A DNA stretch of 64,000 nucleotides, from contig NZ_RIAV01000004.1 in NCBI RefSeq assembly GCF_003852715.1, positions 1 to 64,000 of the forward strand. The letters are read 5' to 3'. Below the pieces are notes generated by a model. That model saw only the letters and a list, made by a program, of their open reading frames with translations. It ran no database searches and had not been told where the DNA came from. The stretch is from Ectobacillus antri. Its GTDB lineage: Bacteria; Bacillota; Bacilli; Bacillales; Bacillaceae_G. A program made the position numbers and the translations under genes. Below are positions 36,091 to 44,933 of this stretch, piece by piece. Position 1 is the first letter of the stretch, and every line of letters starts with the position of its first letter.

Positions 36091-36119
36091 CCCCTTTCCG
36101 ATTGGTAAAGGGGTTTTTT
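36091..36119 (+). terminator. Riboswitch-controlled terminator upstream of ribU
   Basis: CCCCTTT / AAAGGGG stem with a 9-nt loop and six T, placed between the FMN aptamer and ribU. This is the expression platform. Confidence 0.85.
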
Positions 36120-36241
36120 GTATGGATATGACCAAGGTATCCTTCAAGTTAACTGTGGTACTTTTGCGTGAATGATCCATGAATAGGTGTGTTAGACTTT
36201 CCATTTTTCCAGTGGATCGGTGGAAAAAGGAGAGAAGTATA

Positions 36242-36814
36242 ATGAGGAAAAATGTAACACAATTAGTAACGGTGGCAATGCTGAGCAGTATTTCGTATTT
36301 GCTGATGATGTTTGATTTTCCGTTTCCAGGGTTGCCGGCTTTTTTGAAAATTGATTTTAGTGATGTACCAGCATTGCTTGCTGCTATCATCTTCGGACCG
36401 ATGGCTGGTGTAATTGTAGAAGGAATTAAAAACATTTTGCATTACGGTATTCAAGGGAATTTGACAGGAGTGCCAATTGGAGAACTAGCTAATTTCGTTG
36501 CCGGTTGCTTATTCATATTGCCGGTATCCTATTTCTTCCGTAAATATCGCACTGTAAAAGGTTTGACTGTAGGATTAGTTGTGGGAACTACATTGATGAC
36601 GCTAATTATGAGTGTGTTAAACTATTATATTATTTTCCCTGCATATACATGGTTCTTAGGCTTTCCAGCTCAGTCTAGCGAACAAATTCGTCAAGTTGTT
36701 GTAACGGGTATCTTACCATTTAATATAATTAAAGGGGCCATCGTGGCTATTGTATTTGTGCTACTATACTCTCGTTTACGAGTGTGGTTAGAATCAAAAA
36801 TGCAAAATGCTTAA
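36242..36814 (+). CDS. ribU: Riboflavin ECF transporter S component RibU
   Basis: A 190-residue membrane protein with about six hydrophobic segments and the ECF S-component features: N-terminal LVTVAMLSSISYLL, FDFPFPGLPAFLKIDFSDVP (riboflavin site and coupling motif) and GIKNILHYGIQG. It binds riboflavin and works with the shared EcfAA'T module encoded elsewhere. The ATG at 36242 follows AAAGGAGAG; the longer frame from 36179 is untranslated leader. Expression is controlled by the FMN riboswitch upstream. Confidence 0.95.
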   Translation: MRKNVTQLVTVAMLSSISYLLMMFDFPFPGLPAFLKIDFSDVPALLAAIIFGPMAGVIVEGIKNILHYGIQGNLTGVPIGELANFVAGCLFILPVSYFFRKYRTVKGLTVGLVVGTTLMTLIMSVLNYYIIFPAYTWFLGFPAQSSEQIRQVVVTGILPFNIIKGAIVAIVFVLLYSRLRVWLESKMQNA

Positions 36815-36846
36815 AAAAAACCTTGCGATTAATCGCAAGGTTTTTT
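36815..36846. terminator. Bidirectional terminator between ribU and fer
   Basis: Perfect 32-bp palindrome (arms AAAAAACCTTGCGATT) between convergent genes. Confidence 0.93.
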
Positions 36847-36847
36847 A

Positions 36848-37147
<300 letters not shown>

Positions 37148-37149
37148 TT

Positions 37150-37178
37150 ATTGTAAAACGGTTTAATAAACTTTTCAA
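37150..37178 (-). promoter_or_regulatory. Sigma-A promoter of fer
   Basis: On the minus strand: -35 TTGAAA (37173-37178), 17-bp spacer, -10 TACAAT (37150-37155), about 54 bp before the fer start. Confidence 0.75.
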
Positions 37179-37190
37179 TACAAAATTATA

Positions 37191-37205
37191 TGATAATGCT
37201 TATCA
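37191..37205. promoter_or_regulatory. Fur-box-like 7-1-7 dyad between fer and ypbB
   Basis: TGATAATGCTTATCA differs at one position from the Fur 7-1-7 core TGATAATNATTATCA. It lies about 13 bp upstream of the fer -35 box and about 145 bp upstream of ypbB. Position is unusual for simple repression of fer, so its role is uncertain. Confidence 0.45.
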
Positions 37206-37348
37206 GTTAGGTGTGTCAATCCTTTTGTTAAAATGATAGCCGTAGTGGATAAATTGATTCATATTTACAATTCCAAATGACCACGTTCCTATTCTTTTGA
37301 TACAATAAAAGGGTAGTATAAAACTTTGTATAACAGGAGTGGAGTCAA

Positions 37349-38383
37349 GTGACTTTTTTACATGTCGTACTGTACGGAATTAAACAAATGAATGGAGAAA
37401 GAAGTGCGGCATCTATATATCATTTACTAAAGGGAAAGCGATCATCGCAAACTTTACAAGATGCATCTATATACCAATTATCTTTTTTATTTGGTATTTA
37501 CAGGCGATTAGAGCGACAGATATATGATGAGCATATTAAACAAATGATACAAGATGATTTTTTAAGGGAAATAGAGGAACTTCGATATGTCTTGACTGAA
37601 AAAGGGGAGAAAGAACTGCAAGATTTTAAATTTCCCATTCATCTACACGGACTGAAATATGGAGAAGCAGGAGATGTTTTTTGGAAGCGGCTATCGTTGC
37701 TCATTCAAACTGTTTCCTATCTGCAATATCGAGTGCCATTTTTGCCAATACAAACAGAACATGAAGTAACAGCATGGACCAAGCAATTTGTATTAAAACA
37801 AGCGTGCTCTCGCGATGAGTTTCGTCATAAGCTACACACAGAATGTGAGTTGCTGCTGAAAAATCTGACGGCAGAAGAAGCGACAGTGATTGTATATCGT
37901 CTAAGTGGCTTTAACCGAGTTGGCTATACACACTTGCAAATTGCACAAATGTTAAATAAGGATCCATTTGCTGTCCATTTGTTGTTTTTGGGCGCCATTC
38001 ATGGAATGGTACAGATTCTAATGAAAGAAGAGTCAGACTATCCCATTCTTGCTCAATTATTGCCACGTACAAGACATGTTCTCAGCTTATCTACCCAAAA
38101 AACCTATGAGCTTTGGAAACAGGGAAAAACCATGGAACAGATTGCTAACATTCGATCATTGAAGCTAAATACAATCGAAGATCATATTGTAGAAATTGCA
38201 ACATATTCACCGGATTTTCCTATTGACTCCTTTCTTTCGCAGGAGACGATTGCGAATATACAGAAAGCCCTACAGCAAACGGATTCGAGAACCTTACGGA
38301 TATTGAAACAATATTTACCGCATGTAAGCTATTTTCACATTCGACTTGTGATGGCATATTTGGGAGGAAAGTATGAATCTTGA
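37349..38383 (+). CDS. ypbB: YpbB, helix-turn-helix protein encoded with RecQ-type helicase
   Basis: A 344-residue mostly helical protein; GTG start with AGGAGTGGAG. I recognise it as YpbB by content and by its invariable place before the short RecQ helicase. The C-terminal part (about 245-340) is a helix-turn-helix/HRDC-like region (STQKTYELWKQGKTMEQIAN) related to the C-terminal domain of larger RecQ proteins. It probably supplies a DNA-binding module for RecS. It overlaps recS by 11 bp. Confidence 0.85.
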   Translation: MTFLHVVLYGIKQMNGERSAASIYHLLKGKRSSQTLQDASIYQLSFLFGIYRRLERQIYDEHIKQMIQDDFLREIEELRYVLTEKGEKELQDFKFPIHLHGLKYGEAGDVFWKRLSLLIQTVSYLQYRVPFLPIQTEHEVTAWTKQFVLKQACSRDEFRHKLHTECELLLKNLTAEEATVIVYRLSGFNRVGYTHLQIAQMLNKDPFAVHLLFLGAIHGMVQILMKEESDYPILAQLLPRTRHVLSLSTQKTYELWKQGKTMEQIANIRSLKLNTIEDHIVEIATYSPDFPIDSFLSQETIANIQKALQQTDSRTLRILKQYLPHVSYFHIRLVMAYLGGKYES

Positions 38384-39845
38384 AGAATTACTATACAGTA
38401 CGTTTGGATATAAGCAGTTTCGGGCGGGTCAAAAAGAGATTATTGAAGATGTAATAAAAGGAAACAATGTTGTTGCGATGCTTCCTACAGGGGGAGGAAA
38501 ATCAATATGCTATCAAATCCCCGGGTATGCCAAAGAGGGACTTGTTATTGTTGTGTCACCTTTGCTTGCGCTAATGGAAGATCAAGTTAACCAACTGCGT
38601 TTAATTGGTGAAAAACGTGCTGCCGCTTTTAATAGCTTTCGTACGATAGACGAACGTCAAATGATTTTACGTCACATAAAAAACTACAAATTTTTATTTG
38701 TTTCACCGGAGATGTTGCAATTGTCACATTTCATACGGGTATTGCAACGAGTGTATATTTCTTTATTTGTAGTAGACGAGGCGCATTGTATTTCACAATG
38801 GGGCTATGATTTCCGGCCAGACTATCAAAAACTTCGTCAAGTAATTTCTAAAATCGGTTCTCCGCCTGTGTTGGCACTAACAGCAACAGCAACAAAAAAA
38901 GTAGTAGAAGATATTATTGAGAGCCTGGGCCTTTCACATGTTGTGTGTCATTTACATTCTATAGATCGTCCGAATATAGCAATGCAGGTAGAACGTGTGA
39001 CCTCTATTGAGGAAAAGAAGGTTCGAATATTGCAGTATGTCACGAAGCTTCAAGGACCAGGAATCATTTATTGTGGCAGTCGGTTTTGGTCAGAGGCACT
39101 AGCAACGTATTTGCGTACACAAGGTATACACGGCGTTTCTCATTATCATGGGGGAATGGAACAGGAAGATCGCATGCTGATTCAGCAACAGTTTTTAAAC
39201 GATCAATTGAATATCATTTGCTGCACCAGTGCTTTTGGGATGGGGATTAATAAACCCAACATTCGTTATGTCATTCATTTTCAGTACCCGATAAATTTGG
39301 AATCTTATTTGCAGGAGATTGGTCGAGTTGGCCGTGACGGTGCAAGTGGTATTGCGATTTTACTTTGGAGCGACAATGATCACGATTTACCGCTTTCTAT
39401 TATTCATGATGAATTGCCAAACCCAGAGAATGTTAAAAGGCTGTTTGCACTTATGCAAGATACGGAACAAACAGATCTCGAATACTTGGCCTGGGCGTCC
39501 GGGTTATCCGAGCAACATTGGCGCTTTATTCGTTACTATTTACAACAGGAAAATCTGTCTCCGGAGGACCATATTCTTGCAAAAATAGAGGAGCGGTTGC
39601 AAAGTAAGCATAAAAAGCTAGATGTGATGAAACAATGGCTATTTACAGATTGTTGCCGCAGACAGTATATTTTACGTATGTTTGATGAACGAATGCAGCA
39701 ACGCCCTGAAAACTGCTGTGATATTTGTGGGATTAACAGTAAGGAGTATTATAGGAAAGAAAACCAAATTGTGAAAGAAGTATCTGCTTGGCAAGGAGAG
39801 CTAGCGGAATTATTGGGGATGAATTATGACAGAAAAGAAACGTAG
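38373..39845 (+). CDS. recS: RecQ-family ATP-dependent DNA helicase (RecS, short type)
   Basis: A 490-residue superfamily 2 helicase. Motif I is MLPTGGGKS, motif II VVDEAHCISQWGYDFRPDY, motif III LTATAT, and motif VI QEIGRVGRDG. A C-terminal zinc-binding cluster is formed by CCRRQ and CCDICG. It lacks the HRDC domain of long RecQ. It acts in recombination and stalled-fork repair, unwinding 3' to 5'. It is translationally coupled to ypbB, and its end overlaps ypbD. Confidence 0.92.
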   Translation: MNLEELLYSTFGYKQFRAGQKEIIEDVIKGNNVVAMLPTGGGKSICYQIPGYAKEGLVIVVSPLLALMEDQVNQLRLIGEKRAAAFNSFRTIDERQMILRHIKNYKFLFVSPEMLQLSHFIRVLQRVYISLFVVDEAHCISQWGYDFRPDYQKLRQVISKIGSPPVLALTATATKKVVEDIIESLGLSHVVCHLHSIDRPNIAMQVERVTSIEEKKVRILQYVTKLQGPGIIYCGSRFWSEALATYLRTQGIHGVSHYHGGMEQEDRMLIQQQFLNDQLNIICCTSAFGMGINKPNIRYVIHFQYPINLESYLQEIGRVGRDGASGIAILLWSDNDHDLPLSIIHDELPNPENVKRLFALMQDTEQTDLEYLAWASGLSEQHWRFIRYYLQQENLSPEDHILAKIEERLQSKHKKLDVMKQWLFTDCCRRQYILRMFDERMQQRPENCCDICGINSKEYYRKENQIVKEVSAWQGELAELLGMNYDRKET

Positions 39846-40413
39846 TCGCCATTTCACGGCAAAGGAATTGCGCTTGAATTTATATATTACACAATTGTTG
39901 GTTTTACTAATCAGTATTATATTGGCTTGGCTGTTGTTTGATAGTCCACAAGATGTGCTAACTCTATTCGTATGGGACCCGATTCGTATCCTACTAATAG
40001 GAGGAGGCGCAGCAATTTGCATCGTTATGCTTGATTATGTAGCCATGAAGCTATTTCCTGAAAGTTGGTTTGATGATGGGGGAATTAATGAGCGTGTATT
40101 TCATGGCATTGGCATCATTCATTTGGCATGTGTGACATTATTAATTGGTTTTGCTGAAGAGTTTCTATTTCGAGGTATTGTTCAAACACAGTTTGGTTTT
40201 TGGGTGGCAAGTCTTACATTTGCTGTTTTGCATGTACGTTATATTCGTAAGCCATTTTTGTTTACTTTTGTTTTAGTAATAAGCATGTTTCTTGGTTGCC
40301 TCTTTGAACTAACAGGTAATTTATTTATTACGATATTCGCTCACTTTTTGACAGATTTCATGATGGGACTACATTTACGGGAGGGAGTGGACAATAAAGG
40401 GGATGAATATTGA
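39826..40413 (+). CDS. ypbD: CPBP-family intramembrane metalloprotease (YpbD)
   Basis: A 195-residue membrane protein of the CAAX-protease/bacteriocin-processing (ABI) family. It carries motif EEFLFRG (Glu-Glu and Arg) and later His-containing helices (FAVLHVRYI and ITIFAHFLTDF), which supply the catalytic glutamate and metal-binding histidines. About five membrane segments. The start overlaps the recS end by 20 bp and follows TTGGGGATG. The substrate is unknown. Confidence 0.85.
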   Translation: MTEKKRSRHFTAKELRLNLYITQLLVLLISIILAWLLFDSPQDVLTLFVWDPIRILLIGGGAAICIVMLDYVAMKLFPESWFDDGGINERVFHGIGIIHLACVTLLIGFAEEFLFRGIVQTQFGFWVASLTFAVLHVRYIRKPFLFTFVLVISMFLGCLFELTGNLFITIFAHFLTDFMMGLHLREGVDNKGDEY

Positions 40414-40638
40414 GTGACAGGTTCGAATGATACTGAATCTTCGCTATCCCCTAGAGCAAATCGTAAGAGGCGAAAGAAACTTAAGCATTGGTTTATACGT
40501 TTGCTCGTTATTTTATTTGTCATTTTCCTCATCATAGTATACAAGTTAACCACATTAAAAAACATCTTTCAATTTATCATTTTTCCAAAAATATGTTATC
40601 ATTTGTATAGGTTATGTATTGGTTTATGTATAACTTAA
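40414..40638 (+). CDS. Short membrane protein in the ypbE position, possibly truncated
   Basis: A 74-residue frame with GTG start 9 bp after AAAGGGGATG, immediately following ypbD. It has a basic N-terminus (ANRKRRKKLKHW), one membrane segment (about 27-45) and a Cys-containing tail. In B. subtilis this position holds ypbE, a membrane-anchored LysM protein of about 240 residues. Here the anchor-like part is present but no LysM domain follows. It is either a shortened ypbE or an unrelated small protein; the C-terminal 25 codons may be random sequence. Confidence 0.45.
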   Translation: MTGSNDTESSLSPRANRKRRKKLKHWFIRLLVILFVIFLIIVYKLTTLKNIFQFIIFPKICYHLYRLCIGLCIT

Positions 40639-40654
40639 ATATAAGGGGCATGAA

Positions 40655-41422
40655 ATGACTGTATTAATTGTTATTGTGTTAGTCTTGTTTTTATTTGCTT
40701 TATATATGTATAAAGAAGCAAATGAAAATACGGTAATCCAACAAGATATTGCTTTGCATGATTTACCAAGTAGCTTTAAAGAAGTGAATATATTTTTTAT
40801 ATCTGATATTCACCGACGCAATATTGCGCGTTCCATTGTTGATGAGGTGAAAGGGAAAGTTGACTTTGTTATTATTGGGGGAGATATAGGAGAACGTGGT
40901 ATTTCGTTTTCGCAAATTGCTTCCAATTTAAAACTACTCAGTGAAATTGGACCGATATACTTTGTTTGGGGAAATAATGATTATGAGTTGGATTATCATG
41001 AATTGGATGCTCTACTCTTGGCAAACAAAGTGACAGTCCTCGATAATACAAGAGCAGTTTTGGAATCAAGTGCCGGAGAGCGTCTTTGGTTAATTGGTGT
41101 GGATGATGTAGGTGTAGGACGAGACAGGCTTGATTTGGCTCTGCAAGACTGTGAAGAAGAAGGGTTTCGAATACTTGTGAGTCATAATCCAGAGATTGTT
41201 TATAAGTTTACAGATAAAGAGCATATTTCATTAGTGTTAAGTGGTCATACGCACGGTGGTCAAATTCGCTTGTTTCATCACAATAGGTTTTTAAAGGGTG
41301 GCATTTATCAATATGATTATACAACGTTATTTGTAAGTAACGGTTACGGTACAACTCTCCTACCATTTCGTTTTCGAGCGCCTGCCCAAACACATGTAAT
41401 TACATTAAAACATTCATTATGA
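40655..41422 (+). CDS. Membrane-anchored metallophosphoesterase
   Basis: A 255-residue protein with an N-terminal anchor (1-20) and a calcineurin-like phosphoesterase domain. Metal-binding motifs are DIHRR (D-x-H), GGDIGE, WGNND, SHNPE and GHTHGG, all intact. The YkoQ/YpbG-like subfamily acts on phosphoester substrates at or near the membrane; the true substrate is unknown. It corresponds to ypbG of B. subtilis by position. Confidence 0.85.
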   Translation: MTVLIVIVLVLFLFALYMYKEANENTVIQQDIALHDLPSSFKEVNIFFISDIHRRNIARSIVDEVKGKVDFVIIGGDIGERGISFSQIASNLKLLSEIGPIYFVWGNNDYELDYHELDALLLANKVTVLDNTRAVLESSAGERLWLIGVDDVGVGRDRLDLALQDCEEEGFRILVSHNPEIVYKFTDKEHISLVLSGHTHGGQIRLFHHNRFLKGGIYQYDYTTLFVSNGYGTTLLPFRFRAPAQTHVITLKHSL

Positions 41423-41446
41423 TATAAAGTAAGGTGGGAAAAGGAC

Positions 41447-42337
41447 ATGGGAACATCAGGGAAGTACAACATAAAAGCAGTTTCTAACATGCTTGGCATT
41501 CAAGCGGGAACACTTAGAGCTTGGGAAAGACGATATCAGATTATTGCTCCTAAACGTAACGAGGCAGGACATCGCCTATATACAGAAGAGCATGTGAAGA
41601 TATTGAGATGGCTTTTATCAAAGGTTAATGAAGGCTTTACGATTGGCCAAGCGGTAAGCTTACTAGAAAGCAATCAATTGAATACGGGCTTGCATGAACG
41701 GGAAGATGATCGAACTGAAATGTTAAGTGAAGCTATTTTGGGTGCTCTTCTTCAATTTGATGAGGTAAAAGCACATGAGTATTTAAACGAAGCTTTTAGC
41801 ATTTTCTCAGTCGATAAGGTGACGATAGATGTGATGGCCAAGGTGTTGGTCAAAATCGGTGATTTATGGATGGCCAAAAAGATCACAAGCGCACATGAAC
41901 ACTATGCAACGTCCTTTTTACGGTCTAGAATTGGTATGATTTATCACAACCTACCTGTCAATACTGTATTGCCGAAGGTAATTGCAGTTTGTGGTCCCGG
42001 AGAGTCACATGAACTGGGGTTGTTAATTTTTACTATTTATTTACGCCGTAAGGGCTATCAGGTAATTTATTTGGGAGCGAGTATCGATGAGGAGGACATT
42101 GATATTGTTATTAAAGAAGTACAGCCGAAATTTTTATTTCTATCAAGTACAATGCCTCACAGTGTTGTTTCGACTGTAAAACTTGCAAATCGTTTACGAG
42201 AGCAATATGATTATCTTTCAGTAGGTTTAGGAGGAATTGCTTTTGCGTTTTTACCTGAGCAAGAAAAGCAAGCATTAAAGCCGTATCTCTTAGGTGGTAC
42301 CAAAGAGGAATGGGACAAGTGGATGGCGAATGCTTAA
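41447..42337 (+). CDS. MerR-type regulator with cobalamin-binding domain (CarH/LitR-like)
   Basis: A 296-residue protein: an N-terminal MerR winged helix-turn-helix (about 7-75, AGTLRAWERRYQ), a four-helix B12-capping domain (about 88-170) and a Rossmann B12-binding domain (about 175-296). The W-x9-EH motif is complete (Trp141, Glu151, His152), and so is the lower-ligand motif E-S-H-E-L-G with His188. These are the features of adenosylcobalamin light sensors such as CarH and LitR, which repress DNA targets in the dark. The residue after Trp141 is Met142, where TtCarH has His132. Its targets are unknown; it lies between a phosphoesterase gene and mecB. Confidence 0.85.
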   Translation: MGTSGKYNIKAVSNMLGIQAGTLRAWERRYQIIAPKRNEAGHRLYTEEHVKILRWLLSKVNEGFTIGQAVSLLESNQLNTGLHEREDDRTEMLSEAILGALLQFDEVKAHEYLNEAFSIFSVDKVTIDVMAKVLVKIGDLWMAKKITSAHEHYATSFLRSRIGMIYHNLPVNTVLPKVIAVCGPGESHELGLLIFTIYLRRKGYQVIYLGASIDEEDIDIVIKEVQPKFLFLSSTMPHSVVSTVKLANRLREQYDYLSVGLGGIAFAFLPEQEKQALKPYLLGGTKEEWDKWMANA

Positions 42338-42406
42338 CAAGAACCTTCCACTTACTCTTTCATATACTGGATAGAGGTGCGATGCTTGAGGCAAGGAGGT
42401 TAAGGA

Positions 42407-43012
42407 ATGAGGCTTGAACGTTTAAACTATAATAAAATTAAAATCTTCCTCACATTCGATGACTTATTTGAAAGAGGATTGACCAAGGAAGACTTATGGA
42501 AAAATGCGCCGAAAGTACAGCAATTGTTCCGTGATATGATGCATGAGGCGAATAAAGAACTTGGATTTGAAGCAGATGGACCTATTGCGGTGGAAGTATT
42601 TTCTCTCCAAGCTCAGGGCATGGTTGTCATTGTTACAAAAGAACTCCATGACAATGGGACGGAAGAAGATTTCAGTGATGAGTTTATTGAAATGCAAGTA
42701 ACACTGGATGAAAGCGATGATATATTGTATGAATTTGCGTGTTTTGAGGATATAATTGCACTTGCACAACGCTTGTATCCGTTAGGTGTAACAGGTGGAA
42801 AATTATATTCTTATGAAAGTCGATTTTATTTGCTTCTTGAAGAAGGAAGCGAGATAGCTACGGACTCGTTGATTGCATTATTAGCTGAGTTTGGAAACAG
42901 TGCAACCATTACCATCTATCGTTTAGCTGAATATGGTAAAGAATTGATGTTTGAAAAAGCAATACAACAACTATATCAATATTTTATAACGGAGAAGACC
43001 TCAACCGAATAA
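42407..43012 (+). CDS. mecB: Adaptor protein MecA-family (MecB/YpbH)
   Basis: A 201-residue member of the MecA adaptor family that delivers substrates to the ClpCP protease. The N-terminal substrate-binding part (MRLERLNYNKIKIFLTFDDL) and the C-terminal ClpC-binding ferredoxin-like domain (about 105-195, LYEFACFEDIIALAQRLYP) are intact. Its location just before gudB matches YpbH (MecB) rather than MecA. The start follows AGGAGG. It is terminated by a hairpin overlapping its end. Confidence 0.88.
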   Translation: MRLERLNYNKIKIFLTFDDLFERGLTKEDLWKNAPKVQQLFRDMMHEANKELGFEADGPIAVEVFSLQAQGMVVIVTKELHDNGTEEDFSDEFIEMQVTLDESDDILYEFACFEDIIALAQRLYPLGVTGGKLYSYESRFYLLLEEGSEIATDSLIALLAEFGNSATITIYRLAEYGKELMFEKAIQQLYQYFITEKTSTE

Positions 43013-43021
43013 TGTTGAGGT
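42998..43021 (+). terminator. Terminator of mecB
   Basis: ACCTCAAC / GTTGAGGT stem with an 8-nt loop spanning the stop codon, then TTTTC. Confidence 0.75.
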
Positions 43022-43208
43022 TTTCTTATTTTGGTATAATTTATGTTTGGGCGGATATGTAGAAGAGGATACAAGTACATAGCAATATATTGTTTAGAAA
43101 TACATACAGTTGAATATTCATTACATTGTTGGCGCAGAAAGGGATTACGCTTATTTTTTTTCAAAAAAGAAAGTAAAGTTTTCTCTTTTGTAAAAAAAGA
43201 AAATCTAC

Positions 43209-43233
43209 TATAATTTAATTGTAACCGTTTTCA
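43209..43233 (+). promoter_or_regulatory. gudB promoter -10 box with overlapping cre-like site
   Basis: TATAAT (43209-43214) is followed by TGTAACCGTTTTCA (43220-43233). The latter fits every fixed position of the CcpA cre consensus TGWAANCGNTNWCA. The site covers the expected transcription start, suggesting catabolite repression by roadblock. No strong -35 was identified. The rest of the 330-bp gap (43013-43344) holds no gene. Confidence 0.6.
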
Positions 43234-43344
43234 ATGAAGTCGAGAATATTATACCAATTTTGCATGATTTCTATTTGCATTCCGCTTTCAAGAGTGTATA
43301 CTAAGCAATGTAAAAAGAATTAAGAAAATTACAGGGGGTTTATC

Positions 43345-44622
43345 ATGGTAGCCGATAAGGGAGATCACGCACAACAAAGGGAAGAACACTTAGACGTATT
43401 GAAACCCACACAAGTTGTCATCAAAGAAGCACTAGAAAAACTAGGCTATCCTCAAGAAGTGTACGAATTACTGAAAGAGCCTGTACGTATGATGACTGTT
43501 AAAATTCCAGTGAGAATGGATGATGGAACAGTAAAGATTTTTACTGGTTACCGTGCGCAACACAACGATGCTGTTGGTCCGACAAAAGGTGGTATTCGCT
43601 TCCATCCTAATGTAACAGAAAATGAGGTAAAAGCCCTTTCTATATGGATGAGTTTGAAGTGTGGTATCGTAGATTTGCCGTATGGAGGAGGTAAGGGAGG
43701 AATTGTCTGCGATCCACGTGAAATGTCTTTCCGAGAACTTGAAAGACTAAGCCGTGGTTACGTACGTGCAATCAGCCAAATCGTAGGGCCTACAAAAGAT
43801 ATACCTGCACCGGATGTTTTTACAAATTCACAGATTATGGCATGGATGATGGATGAGTACAGCCGTATTGATGAATTTAACTCCCCGGGATTTATTACGG
43901 GTAAGCCGCTTGTGTTAGGGGGATCACATGGTCGAGAGACTGCAACAGCAAAAGGTGTGACAATTTGTATTCGTGAAGCAGCAAAACGAAAAGGCATAAA
44001 TATTGAAGGTGCTCGTGTTGTAGTACAAGGCTTCGGTAACGCAGGAAGCTTTTTGGCTAAATTTATGCACGATGCGGGAGCAAAGGTAATCGGTATTTCT
44101 GATGCTTACGGTGCTCTATATGATCCAGAAGGCTTAGATATTGATTATTTATTGGACCGCCGTGACAGTTTTGGAACAGTAACTAAATTGTTTGAAAATA
44201 CAATTTCAAATAAAGAATTGCTTGAGCTTGAATGTGATATATTGGTACCTGCTGCGATTGAAAATCAGATTACAGAAGCCAATGCGAGTAATATTAAAGC
44301 TAAGATTGTTGTAGAAGCAGCGAACGGACCAACTACACTAGAAGCAACAAAAATTTTAACAGAACGAGGCATTTTGCTTGTACCTGATGTATTGGCAAGT
44401 GCGGGTGGTGTAACAGTTTCTTATTTTGAGTGGGTGCAGAATAACCAAGGTTATTACTGGACTGAAGACGAAGTAGAAGAGCGCTTGGAAAAAGTAATGG
44501 TAAAATCTTTTGATGCAATTTACGAAACGTCGCAAGTGCGCAAAGTGAATATGCGTTTAGCCGCCTACATGGTAGGGGTTAGAAAGATGGCTGAAGCAAG
44601 CCGCTTCAGGGGATGGGTGTAA
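43345..44622 (+). CDS. gudB: NAD-specific glutamate dehydrogenase
   Basis: A 425-residue hexameric-type GDH converting glutamate to 2-oxoglutarate and ammonia. Catalytic motifs: GPTKGGIRFHP, LPYGGGKGGI (catalytic Lys) and KDIPAPDVFTN. The Rossmann NAD motif is VVQGFGNAGS. The ENEVKALSIW segment has a single VKA, so this is not the cryptic allele known from laboratory B. subtilis, which carries a 9-bp duplication there. The location after mecB matches gudB. A cre-like site overlaps its promoter. Confidence 0.93.
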   Translation: MVADKGDHAQQREEHLDVLKPTQVVIKEALEKLGYPQEVYELLKEPVRMMTVKIPVRMDDGTVKIFTGYRAQHNDAVGPTKGGIRFHPNVTENEVKALSIWMSLKCGIVDLPYGGGKGGIVCDPREMSFRELERLSRGYVRAISQIVGPTKDIPAPDVFTNSQIMAWMMDEYSRIDEFNSPGFITGKPLVLGGSHGRETATAKGVTICIREAAKRKGINIEGARVVVQGFGNAGSFLAKFMHDAGAKVIGISDAYGALYDPEGLDIDYLLDRRDSFGTVTKLFENTISNKELLELECDILVPAAIENQITEANASNIKAKIVVEAANGPTTLEATKILTERGILLVPDVLASAGGVTVSYFEWVQNNQGYYWTEDEVEERLEKVMVKSFDAIYETSQVRKVNMRLAAYMVGVRKMAEASRFRGWV

Positions 44623-44647
44623 AAAGCGATGGTTATCATCGCTTTTT
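44621..44647 (+). terminator. Terminator of gudB
   Basis: Eleven-bp perfect stem AAAAAGCGATG / CATCGCTTTTT with a 5-nt loop and long T-run. Confidence 0.92.
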
Positions 44648-44933
44648 TTTATGGGATGGATTATAGGTTTTACAAGTATATATATTGTTTTTATAAGTAC
44701 TACAGCGGAGTTATTGTAGAGACTACTAACAAAATCTCAGAATATAGATTTTGTTGAGGGCAGGTAATGAGGTAGCGAAATAACAGGTTCAAGAAAGCTT
44801 TTTGCAAATGAATTAGTAAACCCTCGGATTACTTACGGAAAGTTGCGGTAGAAAACAAAAAGAACACTTGTTCGATTTTGTTGTGTATGCTATACTTTTT
44901 TTAGATAAAGTAAAAACAGAGGGGGCGTTTATA
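44648..44933. other. Intergenic region without recognised features
   Basis: About 285 bp. No coding frame, repeat copy or strong dyad was seen. A TATACT-like -10 box for the following small gene may lie near 44890. Confidence 0.4.

Noticed and set aside
43345-44622. Possible cryptic gudB allele with the 9-bp duplication
   Set aside because: The segment reads ENEVKALSIW with a single VKA, so the duplication is not present.
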